Made by a program: the position numbers and the translations under genes. A model generated the notes under the pieces. That model was not told where the DNA came from, did not search any database, and saw nothing but the letters and a program-made list of their open reading frames with translations. Of a stretch of 64,000 bases of DNA, positions 52,078-61,914 are shown one piece after another. The DNA comes from Chitinophagaceae bacterium (GTDB lineage Bacteria > Bacteroidota > Bacteroidia > Chitinophagales > Chitinophagaceae): contig JADKKJ010000001.1 in the NCBI GenBank assembly GCA_016720565.1, positions 248,001 to 312,000 on the forward strand, written 5' to 3'. The number at the start of each line of letters is the position of its first letter. Position 1 is the stretch's first letter.

Positions 52078-53337
52078 TCAGGCCTGTTCTGCCATATCAG
52101 GGATGGCCTCTACCCGGTACTCCCCGGCATCCAATTTCTTCTTGGTAGCGGAAAATGCTTCCAGGGTCTCCTGTATATCCTGGTCGGTATGTACGGAGGT
52201 TGGGATCAGCCTGTAAATGATATGCCCTTTCGGGATCACCGGGTAAACCACAATGGAACAGAAAATATGATAGTTCTCGCGCAGGTCCATTACCATGGCC
52301 GTTGCTTCAGGAATGTCTCCTTTCATATACACCGGCGTCACCACTGAGTCGGTCTTTCCGATATCAAATCCTCTTGCCTTCAAACCTTCCTGCAGTTTGC
52401 GTGCATTTTCCCAGAGTTTATCTTTCAATGCCGGGGTGGTGCGAAGCAATTCAAGACGCTTCAGGTTACCTACTACAAGTGGCATAGGCAAGCTTTTAGC
52501 AAAGATCTGTGAGCGGATATTATAACGGATATAATCAATGATATTCTTGTTTCCCGCAACGAAAGCGCCGATGGAAGCCATTGATTTTGCGAACGTGGAG
52601 AAATAGAGATCTATCTGGTCCTGGCAGCCTTGCTCTTCGCCGGCACCTGCCCCGGTTTTTCCCAGGGTTCCAAAACCGTGTGCATCATCTACGAGCAGTC
52701 GGAATTGATATTTATCTTTTAACGCAGCGATCTCTTTTAATCTTCCCTGGTCTCCCGCCATACCAAATACACCTTCCGTTATCACCAGTATGCCGCCTGC
52801 TTTTTGCTTTTCAATAAGGGCAGCGGCTCGTTGCAATTGTTTTTCGCAATCTTCTATATCATTATGCTTGAAAACATACCTGTGTCCGGGGTGAAGACGA
52901 AGCCCATCAATAATACAAGCATGGCTTTCTGCATCATAAACGATCACATCATGACGGCTGCAAAGCACATCAATAATGGAAACCATTCCCTGGTACCCGT
53001 AGTTCAGCAGGGCCGCATCTTCTTTATGTTCGAAAGCGGCTAGTTCTGCTTCCAGTTGCTCGTGCAAATTGGAATTACCGCTCATCATTCTGGCACCCAT
53101 TGGCAGGGCCAATCCATATTGCGCGGCTCCTTCGGCATCTGCCCTCCTTACTTCAGGATGGTTGGCTAATCCCAGGTAATTATTCAGGCTCCATACGATC
53201 ATATCCTTACCCCGGAATTTCATCCTGTTTCCGATCTCTCCTTCCAGCTTAGGGAAAGCGAAATAACCATGGGCTCTTTCACGGTGCTGTCCCAGGGGAC
53301 CCGCATTCTTCAGTAATCGTTCGAATATGTCTGCCAT
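52078..53337 (-). CDS. Alpha-oxoamine synthase family PLP enzyme
   Basis: A 419-residue fold-type I PLP enzyme related to serine palmitoyltransferase, 8-amino-7-oxononanoate synthase and 2-amino-3-ketobutyrate CoA ligase. Visible are SLNNYLGLANHPEV, the glycine-rich SGNSNLHEQLEAELA, DAESHACIIDG, LVDDAHGFGTLG and the PLP lysine K251 in FSTFAKSMASIG. Serine palmitoyltransferase is attractive because Bacteroidota make sphingolipids, but this sequence lacks the GSRFLNGT block of characterised bacterial examples (it has GARMMSGNS), so the acyl-CoA and amino acid are left open. Confidence 0.85.
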   Translation of the reverse strand: MADIFERLLKNAGPLGQHRERAHGYFAFPKLEGEIGNRMKFRGKDMIVWSLNNYLGLANHPEVRRADAEGAAQYGLALPMGARMMSGNSNLHEQLEAELAAFEHKEDAALLNYGYQGMVSIIDVLCSRHDVIVYDAESHACIIDGLRLHPGHRYVFKHNDIEDCEKQLQRAAALIEKQKAGGILVITEGVFGMAGDQGRLKEIAALKDKYQFRLLVDDAHGFGTLGKTGAGAGEEQGCQDQIDLYFSTFAKSMASIGAFVAGNKNIIDYIRYNIRSQIFAKSLPMPLVVGNLKRLELLRTTPALKDKLWENARKLQEGLKARGFDIGKTDSVVTPVYMKGDIPEATAMVMDLRENYHIFCSIVVYPVIPKGHIIYRLIPTSVHTDQDIQETLEAFSATKKKLDAGEYRVEAIPDMAEQA

Positions 53338-53410
53338 ACACTTGATTTTTAGTAAATTAAATCATTAATAGTCAATGATTTGTCCAAAAAATGTAGATAA
53401 TGAAACGATG

Positions 53411-53418
53411 CAAAAATA
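53411..53418 (-). promoter_or_regulatory. -7 box for the alpha-oxoamine synthase gene
   Basis: Reads TATTTTTG on the minus strand (TAnnTTTG), with a leader of about 70 bases before the ATG at 53337. Confidence 0.5.
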
Positions 53419-53456
53419 AGGATTTGGGCTCATTTTTTGGCTGATAAACAACAACA

Positions 53457-56400
53457 CTATTTCAAACCCGCTTTCCGGTCGATCAGGATTGTCCATTGTT
53501 TTTGAAGATCTACCAGCACCGCCTTCATCATCACATTGGTTGGAGCCATATCCGCTTCCTGCAGACTGGAGAATATTCCGGAATAACTGCTATTCATTCT
53601 GCCAGCAATTTCTTCCAGTTCTTTAGCAAGCTTGTCTTTTTTATTCAATTCCTCAACCACCCTGTTCTCCGCATTGGTCATTTGCGATCTGAGCATTACC
53701 CGGAACCTCCTTATTTCATTAACCAGTTCCATTGACGCTTTTCTTTTTTCATAGCATGCAAGGGAAAGATCATGTTGCATTTGCAGATCTGCCCCGGATG
53801 TTTTTACCCGGGGATCCATTCTTACACTTATCTCTTTTTCCATGCTTTGTCCATCAACTGTAAGACGAACCACATAATTGCCGGGCATCACCCAGGGCGC
53901 TGTAGCCTCCGGGGCTGTATTCATATAATTGGCGCCAATAGGATAGGAGGGCGGAAGATTGAGCGGCTGGTATTTCATGTCCCAGCAAAAACGGTGGTGA
54001 CCGGCATTGGTGGAAAGTATTTGTTGCGGCCTTATCCAGTATAAAGGAATATTCACCGGACCAACTTCATACAAACTGTCCTTGCTGCTGTAATGATGAA
54101 TCAGGGCTGGTCCGTCTTTCCCTTTTGAATAAATATCCAGTTGAACTTCTGCCGCCTTATTACTTAAATAATAATCCAGGATAGCGCCATCCGGTGGATT
54201 CTCTCCCGCTGGTTCTTCCTGGGGCAATGGCGTATCGGTATACATACTCCATCGAACACGCGTAGCAGTGGCTGGTTTAAATAAATAATTGCCTGTAATT
54301 TTTTCGCGGGCCAATTGCCTTAATAAACTGATATCATCCAGCACCCAGAAACTTCTTCCATGGGTACCTACTACAATATCATTGTCCTTAACTACGAGAT
54401 CTCGTATTGAGGTGGCCGGCATATTCTGCCTTAATGTTTGCCAATGCCCTCCATCATCCAAAGAAAAATAAACAGCGGTTTCGCTGCCGGCATATAACAA
54501 TCCTTTGGTAGTTGGATCTTCTCTTACTGCGTTGATGGGATCTTCGGGTAATCCGTTTACAATTTCCGTCCATGTCTTTCCGGCATCACTTGTCTTGTAA
54601 ATATGAGGCTTCATATCATCGCAACGAATACGATTCACTGCAGCATAGGCGGCATTATTATCAAAATGGCTGGCTTCCATCAATGAAACTTTACTCCAGC
54701 TGGTAATCGCTGTTGGCGTTACATTGGTCCAATGCTTTCCTCCATCTCTGGTGAGATGTATCAATCCATCATCTGTACCGCACCAGATCGTATTAATGTC
54801 CATGAATGAAGGAGCGATCGTATAGATCACCCCTCTTCTTGGCATAGCCTTCATTTCCGCATTGGTATAAATGCCAACGCTGGCTGGAATATCCCAGGCC
54901 TCGCGACTAAGATCAGGACTGATCACCTCCCAGCTTTTTCCGCCGCTGGTAGTTTTGAAAAGTACATTACCTGCGAAATAGAGGGTCTTTTTATCAATGG
55001 GACTAAAGAGTACAGGAGCCGTGCGCAGGAAACGGTAATTGCCTCCCCTGGTTAACTGCGGAGAAATATTCTGTACCTGTCCGGTTCGTTTATCAAATCT
55101 TGAGATCTTTCCTCCATAAATAATATTATCATCCAATGGATCCACTGCTACATACCCATATTCCTCTACACCTACCGGGTGCCACTCACGAAAAGTGACG
55201 GCACCATCATTTCCACGGGAAGCAATCCCCACGCTGCCACTTTCCTGCTGGCCTCCATAAACATTATAAGGAAATGCATTATCTGTGGATACATGATAGA
55301 ACTGTGCAGTAGGTTGATTATACCAGGAGGAAAAAGTTTGCCCGCCATTTACTGTAATGATCGCGCCCTGGTCGCTGGCAATAAGAATGATGCCGGAGTT
55401 ATTCGGATTTATCCAGATGCGATGGTAATCATCTCCTCCGGGGGCCCCGCGAAATGCTGTCCAGTTATAACCGCCATCTTCAGATCTCCAGGTAACCACA
55501 TTGGCTGTATATACAATATTCTCATTTTTAGGGTCTGCTTTTATTTCCGCGAAGTCTGAACCACGGCCCCAGAAACGGTTATCAGCCTGTATCAATTTCC
55601 AGTTCTCACCAGCATCATCACTGCGATAAATACCGCCTTCTTTTCCTGCATCAACGGTTGCATAAATTCTCTTACTGTTGGAAGGCGCGATGCAAAATCC
55701 GATACGTCCCAGTCCCTGCGCTGTTGTGGGAAGTCCGTTGGTTAATTTTTTCCAGGACTTTCCTCCATCAGTTGATTTGAATAGGCCGCTATTCTCTCCA
55801 TTCCAGGCGCCATTTTCCCAGGGTCCCTGCCGGCCTGCCCACATATCAGCATATAAAGTATTGGGATCATTGGGGTCGAAACTCACCTGGATAGCGCCGG
55901 TGTTCTCATCAATATACAGCGACTTGCTCCAGGTCTTTCCTCCATCGGAAGACCGGTAAACCCCTCTTTCTTCATTAGGGCCATAAGGATGTCCGAGTGC
56001 AGCCACGAATACTGTATTGGGATCAGTAGGATGAACCGCCAGTCCGCCGATCTGCTGAACTTCTTTCAATCCAAGCCATTTCCAGGTTTTGCCGGCATCA
56101 TTGGATCGGTACATACCGTTACCCACAGAAAGATCGGGGCGCTGAAGCCCTTCTCCGCTGCCGGCATAAAGTATATTAGGATCAGAGGGGGCAACGGCCA
56201 CATCACCAATGGATCCGGTGGACTGGTCATCAAAGATGGGGTTCCAGGTACGGCCAAAATCGGTCGTTTTCCATACTCCTCCGTTATTGACGCCGATGTA
56301 AAATACATTCGGTTGCTGCGGAACGCCTACGGCGCCTACGGTCCTGCCACCGCGGTGGGGACCGATCATTCTCCATTTCAGTTGACTGAACTGCGATTCA

Positions 56401-56465
56401 TTGACCTGGGAGAAGAGGGTTATTGCACATAATAAAAATGGCAATAATGCGATTGTTCTTTTCAT
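53457..56465 (-). CDS. BNR/sortilin-type beta-propeller exported protein (paralogue 2)
   Basis: A 1002-residue protein with a signal peptide (about residues 1-19, ending ITLFSQ), many Asp boxes (STDGGKSWKK, SDDAGENWKL, TSDAGKTWTE), and a C-terminal extension beyond the propellers (about 720-1000) with a beta-sandwich part and a final helical, charged segment (ENRVVEELNKKDKLAKELEEI). It shares the domain layout of the protein at 22632 but is longer. The start at 56474 would add three residues before the signal peptide. It follows the response-regulator gene by 44 bases and may be part of that unit. Confidence 0.85.
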   Translation of the reverse strand: MKRTIALLPFLLCAITLFSQVNESQFSQLKWRMIGPHRGGRTVGAVGVPQQPNVFYIGVNNGGVWKTTDFGRTWNPIFDDQSTGSIGDVAVAPSDPNILYAGSGEGLQRPDLSVGNGMYRSNDAGKTWKWLGLKEVQQIGGLAVHPTDPNTVFVAALGHPYGPNEERGVYRSSDGGKTWSKSLYIDENTGAIQVSFDPNDPNTLYADMWAGRQGPWENGAWNGENSGLFKSTDGGKSWKKLTNGLPTTAQGLGRIGFCIAPSNSKRIYATVDAGKEGGIYRSDDAGENWKLIQADNRFWGRGSDFAEIKADPKNENIVYTANVVTWRSEDGGYNWTAFRGAPGGDDYHRIWINPNNSGIILIASDQGAIITVNGGQTFSSWYNQPTAQFYHVSTDNAFPYNVYGGQQESGSVGIASRGNDGAVTFREWHPVGVEEYGYVAVDPLDDNIIYGGKISRFDKRTGQVQNISPQLTRGGNYRFLRTAPVLFSPIDKKTLYFAGNVLFKTTSGGKSWEVISPDLSREAWDIPASVGIYTNAEMKAMPRRGVIYTIAPSFMDINTIWCGTDDGLIHLTRDGGKHWTNVTPTAITSWSKVSLMEASHFDNNAAYAAVNRIRCDDMKPHIYKTSDAGKTWTEIVNGLPEDPINAVREDPTTKGLLYAGSETAVYFSLDDGGHWQTLRQNMPATSIRDLVVKDNDIVVGTHGRSFWVLDDISLLRQLAREKITGNYLFKPATATRVRWSMYTDTPLPQEEPAGENPPDGAILDYYLSNKAAEVQLDIYSKGKDGPALIHHYSSKDSLYEVGPVNIPLYWIRPQQILSTNAGHHRFCWDMKYQPLNLPPSYPIGANYMNTAPEATAPWVMPGNYVVRLTVDGQSMEKEISVRMDPRVKTSGADLQMQHDLSLACYEKRKASMELVNEIRRFRVMLRSQMTNAENRVVEELNKKDKLAKELEEIAGRMNSSYSGIFSSLQEADMAPTNVMMKAVLVDLQKQWTILIDRKAGLK

Positions 56466-56509
56466 ACAAAACATTATTGCCTAAGGTAGTAAAATTATCG
56501 GCCTGCATT

Positions 56510-57205
56510 TCAATTTATAAGCTTGTGCTCATAGGCATATTTTACCAGGCCTATCACTGAATTGGTGCAGGTCTTGCGGAATATATTCTTGCGGTGGGTC
56601 TCAACGGTCCTTTCAGATATATAAAGGGTCTCAGCGATCATTTTATTGTTGTACTCTTTTTCGATGAGGCCGATGATCTCTATTTCGCGGTCGGTAAGGT
56701 GAGCTTCCTCATTTTTCTTTTTGCGGCGGCTGTTCCTTTCCAGTTCTTCCAGCACTTCATCACTGAAATAAATACCACCGCCTGCTATTTTTTCCAGTGC
56801 GGATAAAAGTTCCTGCTGGCCTACATTCTTTAAAACATAGCCGGCTATGTCCGCATCTTCGATCATTTCATTTACCAGGTCACCCTGACCGCTCATAGAC
56901 AGCGCAAGGATCTTTACGTTTGGATATTTCTGCTTAACCTGTTTGGCCAGCTGGTCGCCGCTTAATGCAGGCATCATGATATCGGTAAGCAGTATATCGA
57001 TACGCTTTTCCCTGATATGATTCATTACACTGGTAGAGTCGGTAGTAGCGAAAGAAAAATCAAAACGGTCATTCCCTTTGAGCAGGGAAGTAAGTCCATC
57101 GATCACGATCTGGTGGTCGTCTACGATTCCAAGAGTGATCTTTTCTGTGTTGATCCTGTTTGCCGGTTTCACGCTGTTTGCATGATTAGTGATTTGGGAA
57201 TACAT
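56510..57205 (-). CDS. NarL/LuxR-type response regulator
   Basis: A 231-residue regulator with a receiver domain at about residues 22-145 (acidic pair D29-D30, phosphate acceptor D75 in LLTDIMMPA, conserved Lys in AGYVLKN) and a LuxR-type helix-turn-helix at about 165-231 (LTDREIEIIGLIEKEYNNKMIAETLYISERTVETHRKNIF). It is encoded 79 bases downstream of the histidine kinase and should be its partner. Confidence 0.94.
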   Translation of the reverse strand: MYSQITNHANSVKPANRINTEKITLGIVDDHQIVIDGLTSLLKGNDRFDFSFATTDSTSVMNHIREKRIDILLTDIMMPALSGDQLAKQVKQKYPNVKILALSMSGQGDLVNEMIEDADIAGYVLKNVGQQELLSALEKIAGGGIYFSDEVLEELERNSRRKKKNEEAHLTDREIEIIGLIEKEYNNKMIAETLYISERTVETHRKNIFRKTCTNSVIGLVKYAYEHKLIN

Positions 57206-57284
57206 ACAATTGGTTTGGTTGGTTTGTCAAATTTGTTGACATAAACAGGATGCAGGAAATGGGCGGGTTATCGTTACGGAAATG

Positions 57285-58646
57285 TTAAAGAGGTACATGA
57301 AACGCCACCACCGTTCCACGGCCGGGGGAGGAGTCGAAATCAACGGATCCTTTGAGGTAGGCGATACGGGTGCGGATATTTTTCAGGCCAATGCCATCAA
57401 AAGCTTCAGAGTGAATATCGAAGCCTTTGCCATTATCTTCAATGGTGCCGTTGATGCCATCCTTATCCCTGGCAATGGAAATATCGAGGGTAGTAGCGCT
57501 GGCATGTTTTACCGCATTGTGTACACATTCCTGCACCACCCGGTAGAACATGGTCTCGAAATTGGAATCGAAACGCTGCTCCAAACCTTCTGTATACACA
57601 TGCACTTCCAATTCTCTTCCGCTGAGTTTACTTACAAAATCTTTTATGGCAGTGGCCAGGTTATTTTTCAATAAGGCATTCGGCATCATGATATGAGAAA
57701 CGGTCCTTAATTCGCGGCAGCTATCATCTACCAGGCTGATGATCTTTTCAAGATTTCCTTTTTGTTCCGGTTTAAAGTCTTCCATTTGTGATTCAAAAGC
57801 GGAAAGATTCATTTTGGCGGCGCTCATCATTTGCCCGATACCATCATGAAGGTCCTGGGCGATCCGCTGCCTCTCATTCTCTTCTGCTTCCATTACCGCT
57901 TTTACTTTCAGGTCCTGTTGCTTCATGATCTCCGACTGCAATTGTGTTTCTTTTTTCAGCCGGTATCTTTTATAAGAAGAAAATACCAGCAGGACGGCCA
58001 GTAGTATCAGAATGCCCAGGCCAATAAATAGTAGGTTCTGCAAACGGATACGTTGCTTCTGGTCGTTTATCTGTTGTTCTTTACGCTCAGATTCAAACTG
58101 GGAATTCAATCGTTGCAGTTCCTTGTTCCGTTCCAGGTTGAACAGGCTGTCCCGGTAGCTGTTCCATTTATTATAGTACTCAAACGCTTTTTCCATATCG
58201 CCTCTTCGCTGTGCCACATTGGAAAGCTCGCTGTAATTGTTAGCCTCCAGTTCCGTGTACTTTACTTTTTCGGCAACCCTGTTACTTTTTTCCAGGTAGG
58301 TGGCCGCCTTATCATAATCTCCTTTTTCACTCATGGCCGTACCAAGGTCTGAATAGGCCAGGGCTATCGCGAAACTATCTTTCAGCAGATCGCGGATATG
58401 AAGGCAGCGAAGCAGGCAATGTTCGGCCTCATCAAATTTCTTTTGAATAACCAATATGCCTGCAATATTGCTTAAGGTATAAGAGACCGAAAGGGAGTCG
58501 CCGGCTTTTTCTGCCAGTTTCAGTGAGGCGTTGTATCGATCGATGGCATCCTGGTATCCATCTTTGCCCTGTGCATTAAGGGTTCCTCCGACAAATAAAA
58601 GCAGGAACATGAACGAGAGGCAGATATGGTTGCCATTATAGCGCAT
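57285..58646 (-). CDS. Sensor histidine kinase with periplasmic TPR domain
   Basis: A 453-residue kinase: signal peptide (to about 26), three or so TPR units (about 30-165), a coiled coil, one transmembrane helix (about 203-223), a HisKA_3 dimerisation domain with the phosphorylated H267 in RIAQDLHDGIGQ, and a HATPase_c domain with N377 in CVHNAVKHA and G1 box DNGKGFD. This is the NarX/DegS class. It starts three bases after the dapB stop, so the two are very likely translated from one mRNA. Confidence 0.94.
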   Translation of the reverse strand: MRYNGNHICLSFMFLLLFVGGTLNAQGKDGYQDAIDRYNASLKLAEKAGDSLSVSYTLSNIAGILVIQKKFDEAEHCLLRCLHIRDLLKDSFAIALAYSDLGTAMSEKGDYDKAATYLEKSNRVAEKVKYTELEANNYSELSNVAQRRGDMEKAFEYYNKWNSYRDSLFNLERNKELQRLNSQFESERKEQQINDQKQRIRLQNLLFIGLGILILLAVLLVFSSYKRYRLKKETQLQSEIMKQQDLKVKAVMEAEENERQRIAQDLHDGIGQMMSAAKMNLSAFESQMEDFKPEQKGNLEKIISLVDDSCRELRTVSHIMMPNALLKNNLATAIKDFVSKLSGRELEVHVYTEGLEQRFDSNFETMFYRVVQECVHNAVKHASATTLDISIARDKDGINGTIEDNGKGFDIHSEAFDGIGLKNIRTRIAYLKGSVDFDSSPGRGTVVAFHVPL

Positions 58647-58649
58647 GGG

Positions 58650-59366
58650 TCAGAGTCCTAACACCTCCTTCATGCTGAAGAATCCTTTTTTACCGGCAAT
58701 GAATTCAGCAGCCAGTACGGCACCGCCCGCAAAACCTTTCCGGTTGTGGGCAGTGTGAATGATCTCAATAGTATCAATGGGAGAAGAATATTTTACGCTA
58801 TGTGTTCCCGGTGCAGGGTCTTCCCGCTGACTGATGATCTCCAGGTCTTCGGGATTATCGCTTAAATGATTCACCCATTGTTTTTTTCTTTTTACCTGTT
58901 CCAGTACCTGCTCCGCGATGGTTATGGCGGTTCCGCTGGGGGCATCTTTTTTTTGCGTGTGATGTATCTCTTCAAGGATCACTTCGTATTCCAAATGGGG
59001 AGCCATCAGGGAAGCGAGTTTTTTATTCAGCTCGAAAAAAAGATTTACCCCGATACTGAAATTACTGGAATACACAAAGCCTGTATCATTGGCCAGGGTC
59101 CTGGCTTTCATTTCATCCAACTGTTCGGTCCAACCGGTGGATCCGGAGACCAGCGGTATTTTCCAGTCGAGGCATTTGCTGATATTTTCTACTGCGCTAT
59201 GCGGCCCCGTAAATTCAATGGCTGTATCCGCTTTTTTTAAATTCTCTTCAGTAAGATCCGAAAGGTTGCTGATATCGATCTTTATAATGATCTCATGACC
59301 GCGTTGGAAAGCGATCTCTTCAATGGCCTTTCCCATTTTTCCATAACCTATCAATGCTATTTTCAT
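58650..59366 (-). CDS. dapB: 4-hydroxy-tetrahydrodipicolinate reductase
   Basis: A 238-residue enzyme of the lysine and diaminopimelate pathway. It has the nucleotide-binding IALIGYGKMGKAI at the N-terminus, the conserved EIHHTQKKDAPSGTA near residue 132 and SVKYSSPIDTIEIIHTAHNRKGFA near the end. Length is typical of the shorter Bacteroidota form. It has its own promoter box and leads directly into the two-component system genes. Confidence 0.96.
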   Translation of the reverse strand: MKIALIGYGKMGKAIEEIAFQRGHEIIIKIDISNLSDLTEENLKKADTAIEFTGPHSAVENISKCLDWKIPLVSGSTGWTEQLDEMKARTLANDTGFVYSSNFSIGVNLFFELNKKLASLMAPHLEYEVILEEIHHTQKKDAPSGTAITIAEQVLEQVKRKKQWVNHLSDNPEDLEIISQREDPAPGTHSVKYSSPIDTIEIIHTAHNRKGFAGGAVLAAEFIAGKKGFFSMKEVLGL

Positions 59367-59384
59367 ATTAATGCCCGGTTAGAG

Positions 59385-59392
59385 CAAATGTA
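59385..59392 (-). promoter_or_regulatory. -7 box for dapB
   Basis: Reads TACATTTG on the minus strand (TAnnTTTG), 18 bases before the ATG at 59366. Confidence 0.6.
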
Positions 59393-59436
59393 TATATTAA
59401 TTACAGGGAGCGCATCGGTGCTGGCACGGATTTCTG

Positions 59437-60054
59437 TTATTTACCGATCTTAAGAATGATGCTGAGGCCATTGGTACTGGCAAAACTGCTGTAGCCTGCT
59501 CTGAAGCGAAGACTCAGATCAGGACTTACATCAAAACTTTTTAAGTGCGCGTCTACGGTAGCATCCACTACATTCAATCCCCAGAGCAGCAGGATAAACA
59601 ACCCGGAATAATCAATATCGCGGCGATACTGGTTTCGGTAGAAGCGTAATGATTCTTCGCTTAATGGTTGAAGTTTCGGTTTTATAAGCGAAGCAAGGGT
59701 GGAGTCGGTACGGTATACCCGCATATTGTATTTCACCTTGTAGGCGAAGCGGGTATCACGATATTCACCAAGATTATAAATAAATATCCCGCCTGCTAAT
59801 CCTAAACCTCCGTAAATGATGGGCAGCTTCCAGTATTTTTTATTGTAGATCTGTCCCAGTCCGGGTATCAGGGCAGAGCGGATGGCTGCTTTCCTGGGAC
59901 TATGTGCTTTAAGGGCTGAATCATATCGATTCATTGCCTTTGGCTGCTGAATAATTGTATCCTTCTTTTTTTCATTGCGTTTATCCTGCGAATGAACGGC
60001 TATGGCAGCCAGCAGAAGGCAAAAGGAACATATTGCTTTAATCCAGTTGCGCAT
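59437..60054 (-). CDS. DUF5683-family membrane protein
   Basis: A 205-residue protein with a signal peptide or first helix (about residues 5-22), the segment RSALIPGLGQIYNKKYWKLPIIYGGLGLAGGIFIY with one or two helices, and a second hydrophobic stretch near 150-170 (SGLFILLLWGLNVVDATVDAHLKSFD). This matches the DUF5683 pattern of Bacteroidota. It overlaps the end of parB by 17 bases, so it is translated with the partition genes; its function is unknown. Confidence 0.85.
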   Translation of the reverse strand: MRNWIKAICSFCLLLAAIAVHSQDKRNEKKKDTIIQQPKAMNRYDSALKAHSPRKAAIRSALIPGLGQIYNKKYWKLPIIYGGLGLAGGIFIYNLGEYRDTRFAYKVKYNMRVYRTDSTLASLIKPKLQPLSEESLRFYRNQYRRDIDYSGLFILLLWGLNVVDATVDAHLKSFDVSPDLSLRFRAGYSSFASTNGLSIILKIGK

Positions 60055-60952
60055 TCATTTCCTTTAGGATCTTGTTCAATTCTTCCGTGCTGTAATATTC
60101 AATGCTGATCTGCCCGCTTCCATTACGGCCGTGGCGGATCTTTACACGGGTGCCGAGCTGGCTGGCCAGTTTATCTTCTATGCGCTGAAAAGCGGGAGGC
60201 AATTGATTACGGGCTGATTTTTTTACCGTGCCGTCCTTATAAAGATTGCGGACAAGGGATTCTGTCTGGCGCACTGATAACTCCTTATCCTTTATTTCTT
60301 TGAAGATATAAAGTTGTTTGTCGATGGTATCCACATTGATCAGCGCCCTTGCATGGCCCATGCTAATCACACCGTTCCTCACTGCCAGCTGAATATCCGG
60401 TGGCAATTTAAGCAACCGAATGAAATTCGCAACCGTGCTTCTGTCCTTACCCATTCTCTCCGCCACTTCTTCCTGGGTGTGATCCAGCTCTTCCATCATT
60501 CGCTTATAGCTAAGCGCCACTTCCATGGCATTGAGGTCTTCCCTTTGCAAGTTTTCCAACAGTGCCAGTTCAAGTAACTGCGCATCATTTGCCTGGCGTA
60601 TGTAGGCCGGGATCTCTTTAATGCCTGCGATCCTGGAAGCGCGTAACCTTCTTTCTCCTGAGATCAAACGATATTTTCCAGAAGGAAGTTTGGTTACTGT
60701 GATCGGTTGAATGATGTCATGCAATTTGATGGACTCGGCCAATTCATTCAGGGCCTGTTCATCAAAATCCCTTCTTGGTTGTTTTGGATTTGCTTCAATA
60801 TCGGTTACAGGGATACGATTGATACCGGTAGCATTTTCTACTACTGTAGCCTTAAGTTCGCCCGCGCTGGTCTTAAGGTCGGAATCAATGCTTTGCAGCA
60901 GGGATCTGATTCCTTTACCGAGCAGGTCCTTATTTTGTTTTGGGGTCGACAT
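60038..60952 (-). CDS. parB: Chromosome-partitioning protein ParB
   Basis: A 304-residue DNA-binding CTPase-type ParB. It has the N-terminal ParA-contact segment (LGKGIRSLLQSID), the ParB/Srx domain with GERRLRASRIAG, the helix-turn-helix near 155-180 (TQEEVAERMGKDRSTVANFIRLLKLP) and a C-terminal dimerisation region. The start at 60952 gives the canonical KGIRSL N-terminus; the frame to 61042 adds an unrelated leader. It lies 140 bases after parA. Confidence 0.95.
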   Translation of the reverse strand: MSTPKQNKDLLGKGIRSLLQSIDSDLKTSAGELKATVVENATGINRIPVTDIEANPKQPRRDFDEQALNELAESIKLHDIIQPITVTKLPSGKYRLISGERRLRASRIAGIKEIPAYIRQANDAQLLELALLENLQREDLNAMEVALSYKRMMEELDHTQEEVAERMGKDRSTVANFIRLLKLPPDIQLAVRNGVISMGHARALINVDTIDKQLYIFKEIKDKELSVRQTESLVRNLYKDGTVKKSARNQLPPAFQRIEDKLASQLGTRVKIRHGRNGSGQISIEYYSTEELNKILKEMNAQLD

Positions 60953-61092
60953 GCGTTCTTTGTTAGAAATGAAGGAGGCCCCGGAAGATCCGGGCCATGA
61001 CCAGAGTTGCGAATTTAATTGAAAACGGAGGAAATCGGGCATTCGATTTAGAAAGCCCCGGAAAGGATCATTTGCAGGTAATAGTTAACTGC

Positions 61093-61896
61093 CTAGAGTT
61101 CAAGGATCTTCTCCTCGTTCTTCATTTTTGTCATATCATTTTTCTGCAGGATCTCCTTTGCAAGATTCAGGTAATTAACGGAACCTTTTGAATTGGCATC
61201 GTAAAGAATGACGGGTTTTCCGGCACTGGGGGCTTCCGCCAGGCGGGCATTCCGGTGAATGATGGTAGAGAATACCATGTCTTCAAAATGCCGGCGCACC
61301 TCACTTACTACCTGGTTACATAAACGCAGGCGACCATCATACATGGTCATCAGGATCCCTTCTATTACCAGGGCGGTGTTCAGCCTGGATTGAACGATCT
61401 TGATAGTATTCAATAATTTTCCCAGTCCTTCGAGGGCGAAAAATTCACATTGAACCGGCACCACCACGGAGTCGGAAGCAGTGAGCGCATTTACGGTAAT
61501 AAGACCCAGTGATGGAGAGCAGTCGATGATGATAAAATCATAATCATCGCGAATAGTTTCAAGTAAATTCTTGAGGACCATTTCCCGGTTAGGGTAGTTG
61601 ATCATTTCGATCTCGGCACCTACCAGGTCAATATGGGAAGGGATCAGGTCCAGGAAGGGGATCTCCGTTTTCAGGATCACATCTTTGGGACGCGCCTGGT
61701 TCACCATGCAATCATAGAGGCTCTGCGTTACATTATGCAGGTCGAAACCAACACCGGTGGTGCTGTTAGCCTGCGGGTCGCCGTCAACCAGCAGTGTACG
61801 GTATTCCAGTACTGCGAAACTCGCGGCGAGATTGATCGCCGTGGTGGTTTTTCCAACCCCTCCTTTCTGATTTGCTACGCCAATGATCCTTGCCAT
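61093..61896 (-). CDS. parA: Chromosome-partitioning ATPase ParA/Soj
   Basis: A 267-residue ATPase of the small chromosomal type, without an N-terminal helix-turn-helix. It has the deviant Walker A KGGVGKTTTAIN at about residues 11-22, switch I DGDPQANST and Walker B FIIIDCSPSLG. With ParB it separates origin regions at division. It lies 18 bases after the UPF0173 hydrolase gene. Confidence 0.96.
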   Translation of the reverse strand: MARIIGVANQKGGVGKTTTAINLAASFAVLEYRTLLVDGDPQANSTTGVGFDLHNVTQSLYDCMVNQARPKDVILKTEIPFLDLIPSHIDLVGAEIEMINYPNREMVLKNLLETIRDDYDFIIIDCSPSLGLITVNALTASDSVVVPVQCEFFALEGLGKLLNTIKIVQSRLNTALVIEGILMTMYDGRLRLCNQVVSEVRRHFEDMVFSTIIHRNARLAEAPSAGKPVILYDANSKGSVNYLNLAKEILQKNDMTKMKNEEKILEL

Positions 61897-61914
61897 TATT
61901 TTTCCAGCCTTATT

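Noticed and set aside
52078..53337. Firm call of serine palmitoyltransferase
   Set aside because: The block around the glycine-rich loop differs from characterised bacterial enzymes, so only the alpha-oxoamine synthase family is claimed.
60038..61896. parS centromere site near parA-parB
   Set aside because: I looked for the TGTTTCACGTGAAACA type palindrome and found only isolated ACGTG words (for example near 37201 and 62040) without matching arms.
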